A stretch of 64,000 nt of DNA from Bacteroidota bacterium (GTDB lineage Bacteria; Bacteroidota; Bacteroidia; Chitinophagales; Chitinophagaceae): NCBI GenBank assembly GCA_029558715.1, contig JAKQEA010000072.1, forward strand, positions 1 to 64,000, in the 5' to 3' direction. The notes below the pieces were generated by a model. The model had not been told where the DNA came from. It made no database searches and saw nothing but the letters and a program-made list of their open reading frames with translations. Made by a program: the position numbers and the translations under genes. Shown piece by piece: positions 34,584-44,344 of the stretch; the stretch's first letter is position 1, and every line of letters begins with the position of its first letter.

Positions 34584-35129
34584 TCAATCCCTGTTCTCCA
34601 CAAAAGTAGAGAATACAGTAGTACCATAATTGCGTTCAGATTTAAAGAAGGGGAATGATTTATAATCGTTTCTTGGAGTGTGCTCTAATACAAACCAACC
34701 GCCCTGGTTCAATAATTGCTTTTCAAATATCTGCTTTGGCAAATCGTCAATGTTTGTGAGGGCATATGGCGGTCCTGCAAAAATGAAATCAAATTTATCA
34801 GTACAACCCTGGATAAATTTGAACACATCCATTTTTATTACCTTAAAATTATCCAGTCTTAATGCCGCCGACGTCTTTTTAATAAACTCGTACATGTTGG
34901 TATCCTTCTCCACAATGGTCAGGTCATTTACACCCCTTGAGGCAAGTTCATAACTGATACTACCGGTCCCTCCGAATAAATCCAGCGTTTTTAATTCCTC
35001 AAAATCCAGGTTGTGCTGCAGTACATTAAACAAGCCTTCCTTGGCAATATCGGTAGTAGGCCTTGTGTAAGGCATGTTTGAAGGCGGATTAAATTTTCTT
35101 CCGCCATGTTCACCACCTATGATACGCAT
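34584..35129 (-). CDS. rsmD: 16S rRNA (guanine966-N2)-methyltransferase RsmD-like
   Basis: The 181-residue product starts MRIIGGEHGGRKFNPPSN, the RsmD N-terminus, with the SAM motif LDLFGGTGSISYELASRG near residue 50 and the target-binding loop FIFAGPPYAL near residue 115. In most family members this loop reads DPPY; here the aspartate is glycine (codon GGA). Its first bases overlap the end of the DUF3822 gene by 13. I am confident of the family; activity with GPPY needs a comparison with close relatives. Confidence 0.92.
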   Translation of the reverse strand: MRIIGGEHGGRKFNPPSNMPYTRPTTDIAKEGLFNVLQHNLDFEELKTLDLFGGTGSISYELASRGVNDLTIVEKDTNMYEFIKKTSAALRLDNFKVIKMDVFKFIQGCTDKFDFIFAGPPYALTNIDDLPKQIFEKQLLNQGGWFVLEHTPRNDYKSFPFFKSERNYGTTVFSTFVENRD

Positions 35130-35986
35130 CGGGCCAGGTCGTTAAGTGAGGTAAAAAAATGATTGGGATATTCATCACCCTGAACATTCCAGGTAGCTTC
35201 CCTGAAGTCCACATGAATGAAGTATTGATATATCTCTTTATATAAAGCCGATTGTTTATCGATTAACCCTGACAAATGAAATTCCGCTTCCTGCTGTGAT
35301 AAACCAAACTGGCTGCATATTTTCAACAGATAATAAACCACATCCTCAGGGGTTGAGTAAACATAAGTCTGAGCCAGAAGTAATTTACTACTCCTCATTG
35401 CAGTCACTGAAAAATCATCAGTTCTGAAGTCAACATACAGACTTCCTCCATTACCTCTTCCATCCATTTGCTTAAAGGCGAATGAAAACTGATGCCTGAA
35501 AAGGGCTGAAGCAAAATGCTGCTGTAGCCACTGTCTAAGTTCTGCCGGTGCTGAATACACATTGTATAGCTGCCATTCCGGAATAGCTTCTGTTATAACT
35601 ACCGATTCAGTATTAACTCCATAAAGAGCTTTCAGCATAGTTCCTGATTCTTCCTGCCTGAAATCTGTCAAGGAGACCAATGTACTTTGTTCAAAATCAT
35701 AACAAACCTGTATACGATAAAACTGGTTCTTTAACTCAGGAAAAAAAGAGAGCAATTCGTGCAGGTTTCCTGAATTCCATTCTTCGGTCTTGCAATAAGC
35801 CAGTTTATACAATTCATCACCGGCCTTATTGGTAATAACAAAACTAAAATGTCCGTTACCGAATTTCAACGACAAAACCTGCTGAACATTATCATTATGG
35901 CTATTTTCTATAGTAAATAACTGCTTCAAAATTCTTTTCAGTTCGTGCAATAATAGACAAAAATTTAAATATCGTAGGTTTGCCAT
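35117..35986 (-). CDS. DUF3822-family protein
   Basis: The 289-residue product matches the Bacteroidota-restricted DUF3822 family by its opening VLSLKFGNGHFSFVITN, the central VVITEAIPEWQLYNVYSAP and a length near 270-290. The fold resembles actin-like/ASKHA domains in some descriptions, but the function is unknown. Almost always next to rsmD, as here. The longest frame begins at ATG 35986, which overlaps the divergent MATE promoter. A TTG at 35929 (giving MKQLFTIEN) matches typical family N-termini and may be the real start. Confidence 0.88.
   Translation of the reverse strand: MANLRYLNFCLLLHELKRILKQLFTIENSHNDNVQQVLSLKFGNGHFSFVITNKAGDELYKLAYCKTEEWNSGNLHELLSFFPELKNQFYRIQVCYDFEQSTLVSLTDFRQEESGTMLKALYGVNTESVVITEAIPEWQLYNVYSAPAELRQWLQQHFASALFRHQFSFAFKQMDGRGNGGSLYVDFRTDDFSVTAMRSSKLLLAQTYVYSTPEDVVYYLLKICSQFGLSQQEAEFHLSGLIDKQSALYKEIYQYFIHVDFREATWNVQGDEYPNHFFTSLNDLARCVS
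35975..35982 (+). promoter_or_regulatory. Promoter -7 element for the MATE gene
   Basis: TAGGTTTG is an exact TAnnTTTG match, the Bacteroidota -7 consensus, 14 bases before the ATG at 35997. No convincing -33 TTG is seen at normal spacing. Implies a very short 5' leader. Confidence 0.45.
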
Positions 35987-35996
35987 CTTTTTACTT

Positions 35997-37358
35997 ATGG
36001 CAAGGGCAACACAAACTGACTTACAGGTAGAAGTAACTAACCGGCAGATACTGAAAATTGCACTGCCAATAAGCCTTGCTATTTTTATACCCCAGCTAAA
36101 CTTTATTACAAATAATATTTTTCTGGGTCACTACAGTAATGATTCTTATGCATTGGCAGTAGCAGGCATTACGGGTGTATATTACCTGATTTTTGCCGCC
36201 ATCGGCTACGGGCTCAATAATGGCTTACAGGCACTCATAGCCCGCAGGGCCGGCGAGAACAGGCCGGAAGAAATCGGGAAGTTGTTCACACAAGGGGTTT
36301 TAATAGGGTTGCTCGTGGCTGTTGCAGGAATCATAATAACCTATACTATTACCCCCTTTTTATTTGGATTGATAATACAGGATACTGAAGTGCATAAAAA
36401 GGCTGTTGGGTTTCTTCAGATCAGGATATGGGGACTACCCTTTTTGTATATATACCAGCTTCGTAATGCATTGTTGGTAGGTACTAACCAAAGCCGGTAC
36501 CTGGTTGCAGGTACTCTTGCAGAAACAATTACAAATGTACTGCTCGATTATATTTTAATTTTTGGCATGCTTGGTTTCCCTGAACTGGGCTTTAACGGTG
36601 CCGCTATTGCTTCCGTTATTGCAGAATTTACCGGCATGTTTGTAATATTTCTTGTGATCCGGTGGAAAGGTATCAGCAAAAGATTTGGCCTCTTTCAAAA
36701 TTTAAAATGGAGTAAAGAAAACAGTTCTCTTATTTTTTCAATGTCTGCGCCGTTGATGTTCCAGCATGCTATCAGTATTATCAGCTGGCAGTTTTTCTTT
36801 TTGCTGACTGAACATCATGGTGATATGGCACTGAAGGTCTCGAATGTAATGCGCAATATTTTTGGTGTTTTTGGATGTGTAACCTGGGCTTTTGCCGCCA
36901 CCACCAATGCCATGGTGAGTAATGTGATAGGCCAAAACAAGAAAGAGCAGGTTTGGAGCTTACTAAAAAAAATCATCCGGTTAAGCACTGGAGTGGCCAT
37001 AGTTGTTTGCATAGTACTAAATCTGTTCCCTGAAGCTTTCCTGTCTGTTTTCGGGCAGGGAGATGATTTTATAGCCGCTGCTTTACCAGTACTGAGAGTA
37101 GTTACAGCAGCCATGCTGCTGATGTCATTTTCAATTGTCATGTTGAGTGCTGTAACCGGTAGCGGAAATACTAGGATCACTTTCTATATCGAACTTTTTG
37201 CAATTATTATGTACTGTATCTATGTTTATCTGGTATCAGAATATTATTTCTTGCCCATTAAGTTTGGCTGGATGAGTGAATGGTTATACTGGCTTTGCCT
37301 TTTTGTACCTTCCCTGTTTTATATGCGTAGCGGACGATGGAAGAAAAAAGTGATTTAA
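35997..37358 (+). CDS. MATE-family efflux transporter
   Basis: The 453-residue product has about 12 transmembrane helices in two related halves. It begins with QILKIALPISLAIFIPQLNFITNNIFLGHYS (the MATE opening with a helix-1 proline), then GYGLNNGLQALIARRAGENRPEEIG near residue 75 and ATTNAMVSNVIGQNKKEQ near 300, the second-half equivalent. It is an Na+/H+ antiporter of drugs or metabolites; the substrate is unknown. A terminator follows. Confidence 0.93.
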   Translation: MARATQTDLQVEVTNRQILKIALPISLAIFIPQLNFITNNIFLGHYSNDSYALAVAGITGVYYLIFAAIGYGLNNGLQALIARRAGENRPEEIGKLFTQGVLIGLLVAVAGIIITYTITPFLFGLIIQDTEVHKKAVGFLQIRIWGLPFLYIYQLRNALLVGTNQSRYLVAGTLAETITNVLLDYILIFGMLGFPELGFNGAAIASVIAEFTGMFVIFLVIRWKGISKRFGLFQNLKWSKENSSLIFSMSAPLMFQHAISIISWQFFFLLTEHHGDMALKVSNVMRNIFGVFGCVTWAFAATTNAMVSNVIGQNKKEQVWSLLKKIIRLSTGVAIVVCIVLNLFPEAFLSVFGQGDDFIAAALPVLRVVTAAMLLMSFSIVMLSAVTGSGNTRITFYIELFAIIMYCIYVYLVSEYYFLPIKFGWMSEWLYWLCLFVPSLFYMRSGRWKKKVI

Positions 37359-37392
37359 CAACGTCTTACTGGCATCTACATTGATAAAAAAT

Positions 37393-37414
37393 AAGGCCTC
37401 CCTAAGGAGGCCTT
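37393..37414. terminator. Bidirectional terminator between MATE and TonB receptor genes
   Basis: AAGGCCTCC (37393-37401) pairs with GGAGGCCTT (37406-37414) around a CTAA loop. A and T tracts on the two sides allow it to work for both converging genes. Confidence 0.85.
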
Positions 37415-37444
37415 TATACTTAAAACCCAATTTCAATTTTATGA

Positions 37445-40375
37445 TCAGAACAGGTTGTAACCATAGCTGATGTAATACAGGCCGCCAACTGAAGGGCTGC
37501 CGAAACCAGTTCTCTGGTATTGATTACCCAGGTTAGTACCGCCTACACGGAAAGTACTCTTGGTAGTTGGAGGACGGTAAGTAACCTGTGCATCCCACCA
37601 GCCAAAGTAAGGCAATGTACCGCTAACAAAAGTACCCTCATAGTAGTTATTGTCCTGCCATTTAAATACCACATTAAATCCAATATTATGGCAAACATTC
37701 TCATTGCGCAAACCAATATTGAAGCGGTATTTAGGCGCATTGAAGAAAGTAACGACTGAAGGATCTACATCCCGGAGTTGATCAGAGAAAACGTTACCGT
37801 AAACAACATATCTCTTCATAAGCTGGTATTCCAGGCCAATACCCCATCCGATAGATTTTACATTATCAGTTGAATTCTGTACATATGATACGTTAGTACT
37901 GCTATATGCAGAGTATAGTTCGAAATTAGGACCAGTTCTTGACTGAACCACTGCTTCACTTACAAGAAAATCCTGGTATTGGCTGTAATACACATATCCG
38001 TCAAACAATAATTTTTTCCCGATTATTCCTTTATAACCCAACTCATAGGATTTCACTGTTTCGGGTTTCACCTCCCTGTATTGAGCTCTTACCAACCTGT
38101 TTGAATCGGCAAGTGAACCTGCACGGTATGCCAATACACTTGCAGCAGTGTAACCAGGTAACGTAGAGTTCAACTTATAATAGTCCTGGAATTCTGGCAA
38201 GCAACCCATGAGCACTCCTGACCCTGTAACCAGGCTGATATATTGGTTCTGGTTAGTGGGGAAGCGGTATGCCGTCTGATAAGATAAACGTAAAAAGTTT
38301 TCCCTTGCAACCCTGATCACAGCAGATATCCTTGGTGTGAATTTTCCTTCAAAATTAGTTTGCTTATCATAGCGACCTGAAGCAGTAAGCGTAAGCGCAT
38401 CATTGATCAATTTCTTCTTTAATTGGATATATCCGCCATATTCATTTACCCTGAGCGATTGTGCAGTATCTGCAAAAATGGTTCCCTGGGAATTCATGAT
38501 CCACTGCTTCCATCCGGTTCCCGCAATAACTTCAAGCTTATCTGAAAAACCTATCATGTCAGAAATATTAAACTGCCCTTCTGATGCATATAAATCAGAT
38601 TTATCAAGAAATAAAGCCCCCCCCTTACGTATGGGGGTATTTTTCAGCAAGCTAACGGTAGTATTAAAGCCAGCTGTTCCAGGTACCAATCTGCCCACAT
38701 CTGCTGCGGCACGGGCGGCAGTATGTAGTGCAAAATCACTAGCCGCACCGCCATTTAATCTCCTTCCCTCAGAAAAAGTACCAATGTACAGTGGGAACCA
38801 GGCAGAACTGGGACGGTAACTTTCATTTAAGAAGGCACCTAAGGCTGTAGCATTATAAGAATCTCCTGCATTTTCCTGGGTGGTGTATCCACGAACAAAC
38901 CAGTTCTTATGCTTTAATTCAAACTTATGCTGTGCCATTTTCAGGTTACGCAGAGAATAACGGTCTGCACCTGTATAAACGGTAGTGCCTGTTCCAAAAT
39001 AAGTATTGAAAGAAACCTCTAGCTTGTCATTAATTTTATAATGTAACCCGCCTGTGAATTTTACGTTAATAGTATTGTAATCTACCAATGATTGTTCTTC
39101 ATAACCGGTTCTTGAAACACTGGCTTTATTAAAATAACCGTTTCTTAAACCTATATAGAATGGCATCATTTGCTGAACAGCTGTCTGACCGGCTGTACCT
39201 AAAAAACCAAGACCACCAATAAAAGTAGATATTTGGGTGTTTGTTGGGTAGGCAGGATTTCCGATAGCAGTAAAGTAAGCATTTGCTGCACTCACAACAT
39301 CAAAAGCTCCTCCTGTGGCAGCCAATATACTTCTTCTTGTCTGATCTTGTACAAAATAAGAGAACCCATTCATATCTGCACTGGTCTCATCGCCATACAT
39401 GTTAATACCATTATAGTTTGGATCATTTTGGCGATTTCCACCGACTACCTTACTCAGTATACCGATCTGTTGTTTATTGCGGTAATCCTCAGCTTCCCAG
39501 TCAGCACCTTTTACCAATTGAACTGCGAGTTTAATACCAAGCTTGTTTTTATATGCTTTTGCCCAACGGAATGACCAATCGTAGTAAGGTGCCGCATTTC
39601 GTTGCTTGCCATCCACATGCATGATACCCTGTTTGATATTATAGCTAAGACCCTGATATTTAAAAGGGTTCTTTGTTGAAATAAGAACAGTACCATTCAT
39701 ACCACCTGAGCCATATAAGGCAGAAGAAGCTCCAGAAAGAATCTCGACATTATCAACATCAAGATCAGAAGGGCCAAGAACACTACCAACAGAAAAGTTC
39801 AAACCGGGAGCCTGGTTATCCATTCCGTCAATCAACTGGTTCAAACGGGTATTACCACTGCTTACAAAACCACGGGTGGTTACTGTGCGGAAGGTAAGGC
39901 TGGCCGTATGAACATCCACCCCTTTCAGGTTAGCAATAGCCTCATAATAGTTAGGCGCCGCTACGTTTCTCAACGTATTGCTGCTCATTCTTTCCACAGT
40001 CACCGGAGATTCGAGTAAGCGGGTTGGGGCACGGGTAGCAGCTACTACTACTTCCTGGCCTAATGCGTTATTTACTTTTAAATCAATACTGACCGGTTTG
40101 GAAGCATCAGATACAGTTATCTCCTGCTCCTCATAACCAACTGAGCTAAAAACGAGTACAACCGGTAGTTTCGAGACTTTCAGACTGAACTCACCGTCTG
40201 AATTTGTGTAGGTACCCTGAGTGGTTCCTTTAACTGCAACTGACACAGCCGGCACACTTTCTTTTGATGAACTGTTTTTTACAGTACCAGAGATGGTAAC
40301 TGTTTGAGCATAAGCAGCAATCGTAAACAAAACAGCCAACAGCGAGGAAGCTAAATAGCAGTAGCTTTTTCTCAT
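37445..40375 (-). CDS. TonB-dependent receptor with N-terminal carboxypeptidase-like domain
   Basis: This 976-residue outer membrane transporter has a signal peptide (MRKSYCYLASSLLAVLFTIAAYA) and a CarboxypepD_reg-like domain (about 27-105; VTISGTVKNSSSKESVPAVSV). The plug domain (about 112-230; SPVTVERMSSNTLRNV...GVDVHTASLTFRTVTTRGF) and a 22-strand barrel ending in YYISYGYNLF follow. No SusD partner is adjacent, so it is not a classical glycan-uptake pair. The ligand is unknown; siderophore, vitamin or peptide uptake are all possible. Confidence 0.94.
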   Translation of the reverse strand: MRKSYCYLASSLLAVLFTIAAYAQTVTISGTVKNSSSKESVPAVSVAVKGTTQGTYTNSDGEFSLKVSKLPVVLVFSSVGYEEQEITVSDASKPVSIDLKVNNALGQEVVVAATRAPTRLLESPVTVERMSSNTLRNVAAPNYYEAIANLKGVDVHTASLTFRTVTTRGFVSSGNTRLNQLIDGMDNQAPGLNFSVGSVLGPSDLDVDNVEILSGASSALYGSGGMNGTVLISTKNPFKYQGLSYNIKQGIMHVDGKQRNAAPYYDWSFRWAKAYKNKLGIKLAVQLVKGADWEAEDYRNKQQIGILSKVVGGNRQNDPNYNGINMYGDETSADMNGFSYFVQDQTRRSILAATGGAFDVVSAANAYFTAIGNPAYPTNTQISTFIGGLGFLGTAGQTAVQQMMPFYIGLRNGYFNKASVSRTGYEEQSLVDYNTINVKFTGGLHYKINDKLEVSFNTYFGTGTTVYTGADRYSLRNLKMAQHKFELKHKNWFVRGYTTQENAGDSYNATALGAFLNESYRPSSAWFPLYIGTFSEGRRLNGGAASDFALHTAARAAADVGRLVPGTAGFNTTVSLLKNTPIRKGGALFLDKSDLYASEGQFNISDMIGFSDKLEVIAGTGWKQWIMNSQGTIFADTAQSLRVNEYGGYIQLKKKLINDALTLTASGRYDKQTNFEGKFTPRISAVIRVARENFLRLSYQTAYRFPTNQNQYISLVTGSGVLMGCLPEFQDYYKLNSTLPGYTAASVLAYRAGSLADSNRLVRAQYREVKPETVKSYELGYKGIIGKKLLFDGYVYYSQYQDFLVSEAVVQSRTGPNFELYSAYSSTNVSYVQNSTDNVKSIGWGIGLEYQLMKRYVVYGNVFSDQLRDVDPSVVTFFNAPKYRFNIGLRNENVCHNIGFNVVFKWQDNNYYEGTFVSGTLPYFGWWDAQVTYRPPTTKSTFRVGGTNLGNQYQRTGFGSPSVGGLYYISYGYNLF

Positions 40376-40489
40376 AATAGGGAATTTTGGTTTTGGAATT
40401 TGACGGAAAAATAAGCATTGTAAAGTTTATCTAAAAATTTAATTTTTAAGGGAAAAGGATAATTTGTTGAAATCTTGAGAGAGCCCGGA

Positions 40490-40520
40490 TTGGTAGGTTT
40501 TTACCAGCTTCATACTTTCG
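40490..40520 (+). promoter_or_regulatory. Probable purC promoter
   Basis: TTG at 40490-40492 and TACTTTCG at 40513-40520 approximate the Bacteroidota TTG...TAnnTTTG arrangement, ending 4 bases before the purC ATG. The fit at the -7 box has one mismatch, and the leader would be very short. A GTAGG...TTTTTACC-like dyad (about 40494-40505) lies between the boxes. Confidence 0.35.
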
Positions 40521-40524
40521 AAAT

Positions 40525-41454
40525 ATGGCCCATTTTTCGTTTCCAAACCAAACAGCCTTTTATAGTGGTAAAGTACGGGATGTTTACACTATCGCAGATC
40601 AATGGTTGATAATGGTGGCATCAAACCGGATATCCGCATTTGATGTCATTTTACCCCGTCCCATACCCTATAAAGGACAAGTACTGAATCAGATTGCAGC
40701 CTATATGCTGGATGCTACCAGGGATATATGTCCTAACTGGCTGCTGGAGGTACCGGCACCCAATGTTTCGATAGGTAAAAAATGTACCCCATTCAAAATT
40801 GAAATGGTTGTCAGGGGAAATTTAACCGGCCATGCCTGGAGAACCTACTCATCCGGCAAAAGATCACTCTGTGGAGTAAAATTGCCAGAAGGAATGAGGG
40901 AAAATGATTTTTTTCCTGATCCGATCATCACCCCCAGCACTAAAGCTGCTGAAGGGCATGATGAGGATATCAGCAAAGCTGAGATTATCTCACAGGAGTT
41001 AGCAACTGCTGAGGAATGGTCAATTTTAGAAGACTATACTTTCAAACTTTTTCAGCGGGGTAAGGAAATAGCAGCCAAAAGGGGGTTGATTTTAGTGGAT
41101 ACCAAATACGAGTTTGGAAAAATTGGAGATGCTATTTACCTCATGGATGAAATTCACACACCAGACAGTTCAAGATACTTTTATGCCGATGGATTTGAAG
41201 AAAGACAGATGAAGGGCGAACGGCAAAAACAGTTAAGTAAAGAGTTTGTCCGTGAATGGCTTATTGCCAACAACTTCATGGGAAAGGAAGGACAGACTGT
41301 TCCGGAAATGCCTGATGAATGGGTTGATACTATTTCGAAAAGATATATTGAACTATATGAAAAAGTGATTGGCGAAAAGTTTATAGCGGAAAAAATTGAT
41401 GATGATGAGACGTACAACAGGATCATCACTTCATTGAATAAAGTAGTAATCTAA
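40525..41454 (+). CDS. purC: Phosphoribosylaminoimidazole-succinocarboxamide synthase
   Basis: It joins CAIR and aspartate to SAICAR in purine synthesis. The 309-residue product is of the longer, eukaryote/fungal-like PurC type. It has [11 protein letters not shown] near residue 14, [19 protein letters not shown] near 35, [16 protein letters not shown] near 92 and LVDTKYEFG near 192, followed by [12 protein letters not shown] with the SSRY signature. Strong terminator directly after. Single-gene unit. Confidence 0.96.
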   Translation: MAHFSFPNQTAFYSGKVRDVYTIADQWLIMVASNRISAFDVILPRPIPYKGQVLNQIAAYMLDATRDICPNWLLEVPAPNVSIGKKCTPFKIEMVVRGNLTGHAWRTYSSGKRSLCGVKLPEGMRENDFFPDPIITPSTKAAEGHDEDISKAEIISQELATAEEWSILEDYTFKLFQRGKEIAAKRGLILVDTKYEFGKIGDAIYLMDEIHTPDSSRYFYADGFEERQMKGERQKQLSKEFVREWLIANNFMGKEGQTVPEMPDEWVDTISKRYIELYEKVIGEKFIAEKIDDDETYNRIITSLNKVVI

Positions 41455-41485
41455 AAAGAAGCAGGAGGTTTTCCTGCTTCTTTTT
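41453..41485 (+). terminator. Intrinsic terminator of purC
   Basis: GAAGCAGGA (41458-41466) pairs with TCCTGCTTC (41472-41480), extended by five A-T pairs on both sides, and ends in TTTTT (41481-41485). Usable in both directions. Confidence 0.92.
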
Positions 41486-41506
41486 GTTTGGAGCTTGCCG
41501 GAAGTT

Positions 41507-41929
41507 TTATTTCTTTTTAATTACTGTTGATTTCCTAAATTCTCTTGTCTGACCTTTCCCGTAAAGAGGGCAGTAATAATCCAGCGCATATTGCGCCTCT
41601 GTATAGCTCAACCAATAATCAGTAACGGTACCTGTAAAAACAATACCAGATGACCGGTTGTACATATCCCTTGTTCCATTACTGCTAAAGTTTCCGTACA
41701 CTATACTTCCTTCATAGGGTTTGTACCCGCCATAAGAACGGATAATAGTGTACCCATAGAACGTTTCCACAACGAAATAGTTACAATAAGAATCGCTATA
41801 TACTACTTCTCCCATTTCTTTAGAGAGCCAGTAGTTTTCATTGTTGTTTGGAATAGATTCCCTTACACAACTGGTTAATAAAATAGCTGTGAACAGGAAG
41901 GTAGCTGAAAGTGTAAAAATTCTTTTCAT
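41507..41929 (-). CDS. Small lipoprotein of unknown function
   Basis: The 140-residue product begins MKRIFTLSATFLFTAILLTSC, a lipoprotein signal. The mature part is rich in tyrosine, serine and glycine (YSDSYCNYFVVETFYGYTIIRSYGGYKPYEGSIVYG) with three further cysteines and a basic tail. The pattern of short beta strands suggests a small compact envelope domain. No family is recognised. Confidence 0.75.
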   Translation of the reverse strand: MKRIFTLSATFLFTAILLTSCVRESIPNNNENYWLSKEMGEVVYSDSYCNYFVVETFYGYTIIRSYGGYKPYEGSIVYGNFSSNGTRDMYNRSSGIVFTGTVTDYWLSYTEAQYALDYYCPLYGKGQTREFRKSTVIKKK

Positions 41930-42064
41930 GGCTTTCGATTTAGAGTTTAAAAATTTATTGCTGGTTAGTATAATAGGAAGACTGTGCCAGAATTAAAAAG
42001 GATAATTAAGCGTTTGTTAAAATGAAATGAAAGCCGGAAATTCACCACTTTAATAAATCTTAAA

Positions 42065-43186
42065 ATGAGACAACTCTGCTTTTCACTTACAGTTATTCTT
42101 TTTCACCTTGTATCGCCGGGTCAGGAACACTATCTGCTTGTTGGCACCTATGATTCTCCGAAAAGCGAGGGTATCTATGTATACAAATTCAACAGCATTG
42201 ATGGCTCTGTAAAAGAAGCTGGCCATATTAAAACATCAAACCCCTCCTATATCACTATTTCACCCGACCAGCAATTCGTATATGCAGTGCATGAAAATGG
42301 CAAAGATGGAAAAGGTGGTGAAGTAGCCGCTTTTTCATTTAACAAACAAACTGGCCAACTTACGCTGATCAATCAACAATCAACTGGCGGCGATCATCCC
42401 TGTTATGTGGAAGTAGACAAGACAGGCAAATGGGTATTTGCGGGAAATTACAGCAGTGGCAGCCTCTGTGTTTTCCCGGTTGGGCCAAATGGAGGCCTGG
42501 CCCCCGCCAGTTCTATAATTCAGCATGAAGGAGCGGGTCAAAACTTACAACGGCAAAAAAGCCCTCATGTTCATTGCACTGTAATGTCATCAGATAACAA
42601 ATGGCTTTATGTACCTGATCTGGGAACAGATAAATTAATGATCTATCAGTTTGACGCCAGCACGGGTAAGCTAATCCCCGGCAAACAACCCTATTCAATA
42701 TCTGAGCCAGGCGCAGGACCAAGGCATTTTACTTTTGACACCGTTAATAAATATGGATACCTGATCGAAGAATTAAGTGGTACTGTAGTTGTATATAAAA
42801 AATATAAAAATGGAAAGTTAAAGAAGGTACAGCGAATCAGCACCATGCCTGCAGGGGATACAAGTTTTGCCGGCAGTGCCGACATTCATGTTTCCCCCGA
42901 TGGCAAATTTCTCTATGCTTCAAATCGAAGTAATTCGAATACTATTGCTATCTATTCTGTAAATCAAAAAGGGAAACTTACATTAATAAGCCATCAATCT
43001 ACTTTAGGAAGAACGCCAAGGAATTTCAATTTCGACCCATCAGGAAAGTTTTTGCTGGTGGGTAATCAGCACAGCGATGAGATCGTCATTTTTAAAAGAG
43101 ACCCTGTATCAGGTTTATTATCCGATAGTGAAAAAAGGATCGTTGTGGGGAAGCCAGTTTGCATCAAATGGATAACTGCCCAATAA
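42065..43186 (+). CDS. Lactonase-family seven-bladed beta-propeller (6-phosphogluconolactonase type)
   Basis: The 373-residue product has a secretion signal (MRQLCFSLTVILFHLVSPGQ) and propeller repeats: YLLVGTYDSPKSEGIYVY, NPSYITISPDQQFVYAVHENG, HPCYVEVDKTGKWVFAGNYSSGS, SPHVHCTVMSSDNKWLYVPDLG, GAGPRHFTFD, PRNFNFDPSGKFLLVGNQ. This is the Pgl/lactonase (YbhE-like) family. A secreted form makes a role in the pentose phosphate pathway unlikely; the natural lactone is unknown. It converges on trhO with 2 bases between stops. Confidence 0.9.
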   Translation: MRQLCFSLTVILFHLVSPGQEHYLLVGTYDSPKSEGIYVYKFNSIDGSVKEAGHIKTSNPSYITISPDQQFVYAVHENGKDGKGGEVAAFSFNKQTGQLTLINQQSTGGDHPCYVEVDKTGKWVFAGNYSSGSLCVFPVGPNGGLAPASSIIQHEGAGQNLQRQKSPHVHCTVMSSDNKWLYVPDLGTDKLMIYQFDASTGKLIPGKQPYSISEPGAGPRHFTFDTVNKYGYLIEELSGTVVVYKKYKNGKLKKVQRISTMPAGDTSFAGSADIHVSPDGKFLYASNRSNSNTIAIYSVNQKGKLTLISHQSTLGRTPRNFNFDPSGKFLLVGNQHSDEIVIFKRDPVSGLLSDSEKRIVVGKPVCIKWITAQ

Positions 43187-43188
43187 AA

Positions 43189-44226
43189 TTATTTGTCTTT
43201 CAAAGATGGACGCAAACGTTGTTTCGATTTATTGAAAATATGTTGTCCTTTATCTATTCCCTTTCTTAGTTCTTTTCTCCTCTCATCCGGAAGATGAATA
43301 GTATCCTGGCAATCCTTACTGCAGCATCCCTCAAATGTTCTGGCACATTCTTCACATTGAATGAACAGCAAATGACAACCATCGTTCTTACAATTGGTAT
43401 GTGTGTCCGCCGCCTTACCACACTGGTGACAATGTGCTATGATATCTTCTGTGATCCTCTCCCCCAGCCTGTCGTCAAATACAAAATTCTTTCCAATGAA
43501 TTTAGTTGGAAGACCTTTATCCTTTACCTGCTTTGCATAATTAATTATCCCTCCCTCAAGGTGAAATACGTTTTTAAATCCCTGGTGCAACATATAAGCA
43601 GAAGCCTTTTCACAACGGATTCCACCGGTGCAGTACATGATGATATTAGTATCTTTTTTATCCTTTAACATATCCACTGCCATCGGCAACTGATCCCTGA
43701 AAGTATCGGAAGGGATTTCAATGGCATTTTGGAAATGTCCTACCTCATACTCGTAATAATTTCGCATATCAACTACCACCGTGTCCGGGTCTTCAGTGAG
43801 CTGGTTAAATTGCTCTGCATTCACATACTTTCCTTTATTTGCCATATCGAATGCGGGATCATCAATCCCATCAGCGACAATTTTCTTTCTAACTTTTACA
43901 TCTAATACAAAAAATGATTTACCATCATCATCCACTGCAATATTTAAACGTAAATTATTTAACGGCTCAATAGAATACAGATAAGTTCTGAAAAGTTCAA
44001 TATTATGGGTGGGTACGCTTATTTGTGCATTGATGCCTTCATTAGCGACATAAATGCGGCCAAGCACTCCCATACTTTTCAGCTCCTTGTATAAAGTGTT
44101 TCTGAATACTGCGGGGTCTTCAACTTTAAAATAACAGTAAAATGAAATGGTAGTCCGGGCTGTTGGGTCATTCAGAACAGCCTCCTTCAACTCCTTTCGG
44201 GAGATACGGTTGTGTAATTGCGCCAT
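43189..44226 (-). CDS. trhO: tRNA uridine-34 hydroxylase TrhO (rhodanese family)
   Basis: It makes 5-hydroxyuridine at tRNA position 34 using oxygen. The 345-residue product has an N-terminal acylphosphatase-like domain ([16 protein letters not shown]...[15 protein letters not shown]-like). A rhodanese domain (about 125-225) follows with the active-site loop [16 protein letters not shown]. The cysteine-rich C-terminal segment ([20 protein letters not shown]...[16 protein letters not shown]) is likely zinc-binding. Family call is firm. Confidence 0.93.
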   Translation of the reverse strand: MAQLHNRISRKELKEAVLNDPTARTTISFYCYFKVEDPAVFRNTLYKELKSMGVLGRIYVANEGINAQISVPTHNIELFRTYLYSIEPLNNLRLNIAVDDDGKSFFVLDVKVRKKIVADGIDDPAFDMANKGKYVNAEQFNQLTEDPDTVVVDMRNYYEYEVGHFQNAIEIPSDTFRDQLPMAVDMLKDKKDTNIIMYCTGGIRCEKASAYMLHQGFKNVFHLEGGIINYAKQVKDKGLPTKFIGKNFVFDDRLGERITEDIIAHCHQCGKAADTHTNCKNDGCHLLFIQCEECARTFEGCCSKDCQDTIHLPDERRKELRKGIDKGQHIFNKSKQRLRPSLKDK

Positions 44227-44344
44227 GATGTTTGAATTTTAGTCCGCTAAGAACCCCAATTGCAGGTTGGGCAAAATTCTTAAAGCGATGCAAAGATAAT
44301 ACATGAACCTGTAAAAGGAATAACCGGAGGCTATGTGAGTCATA

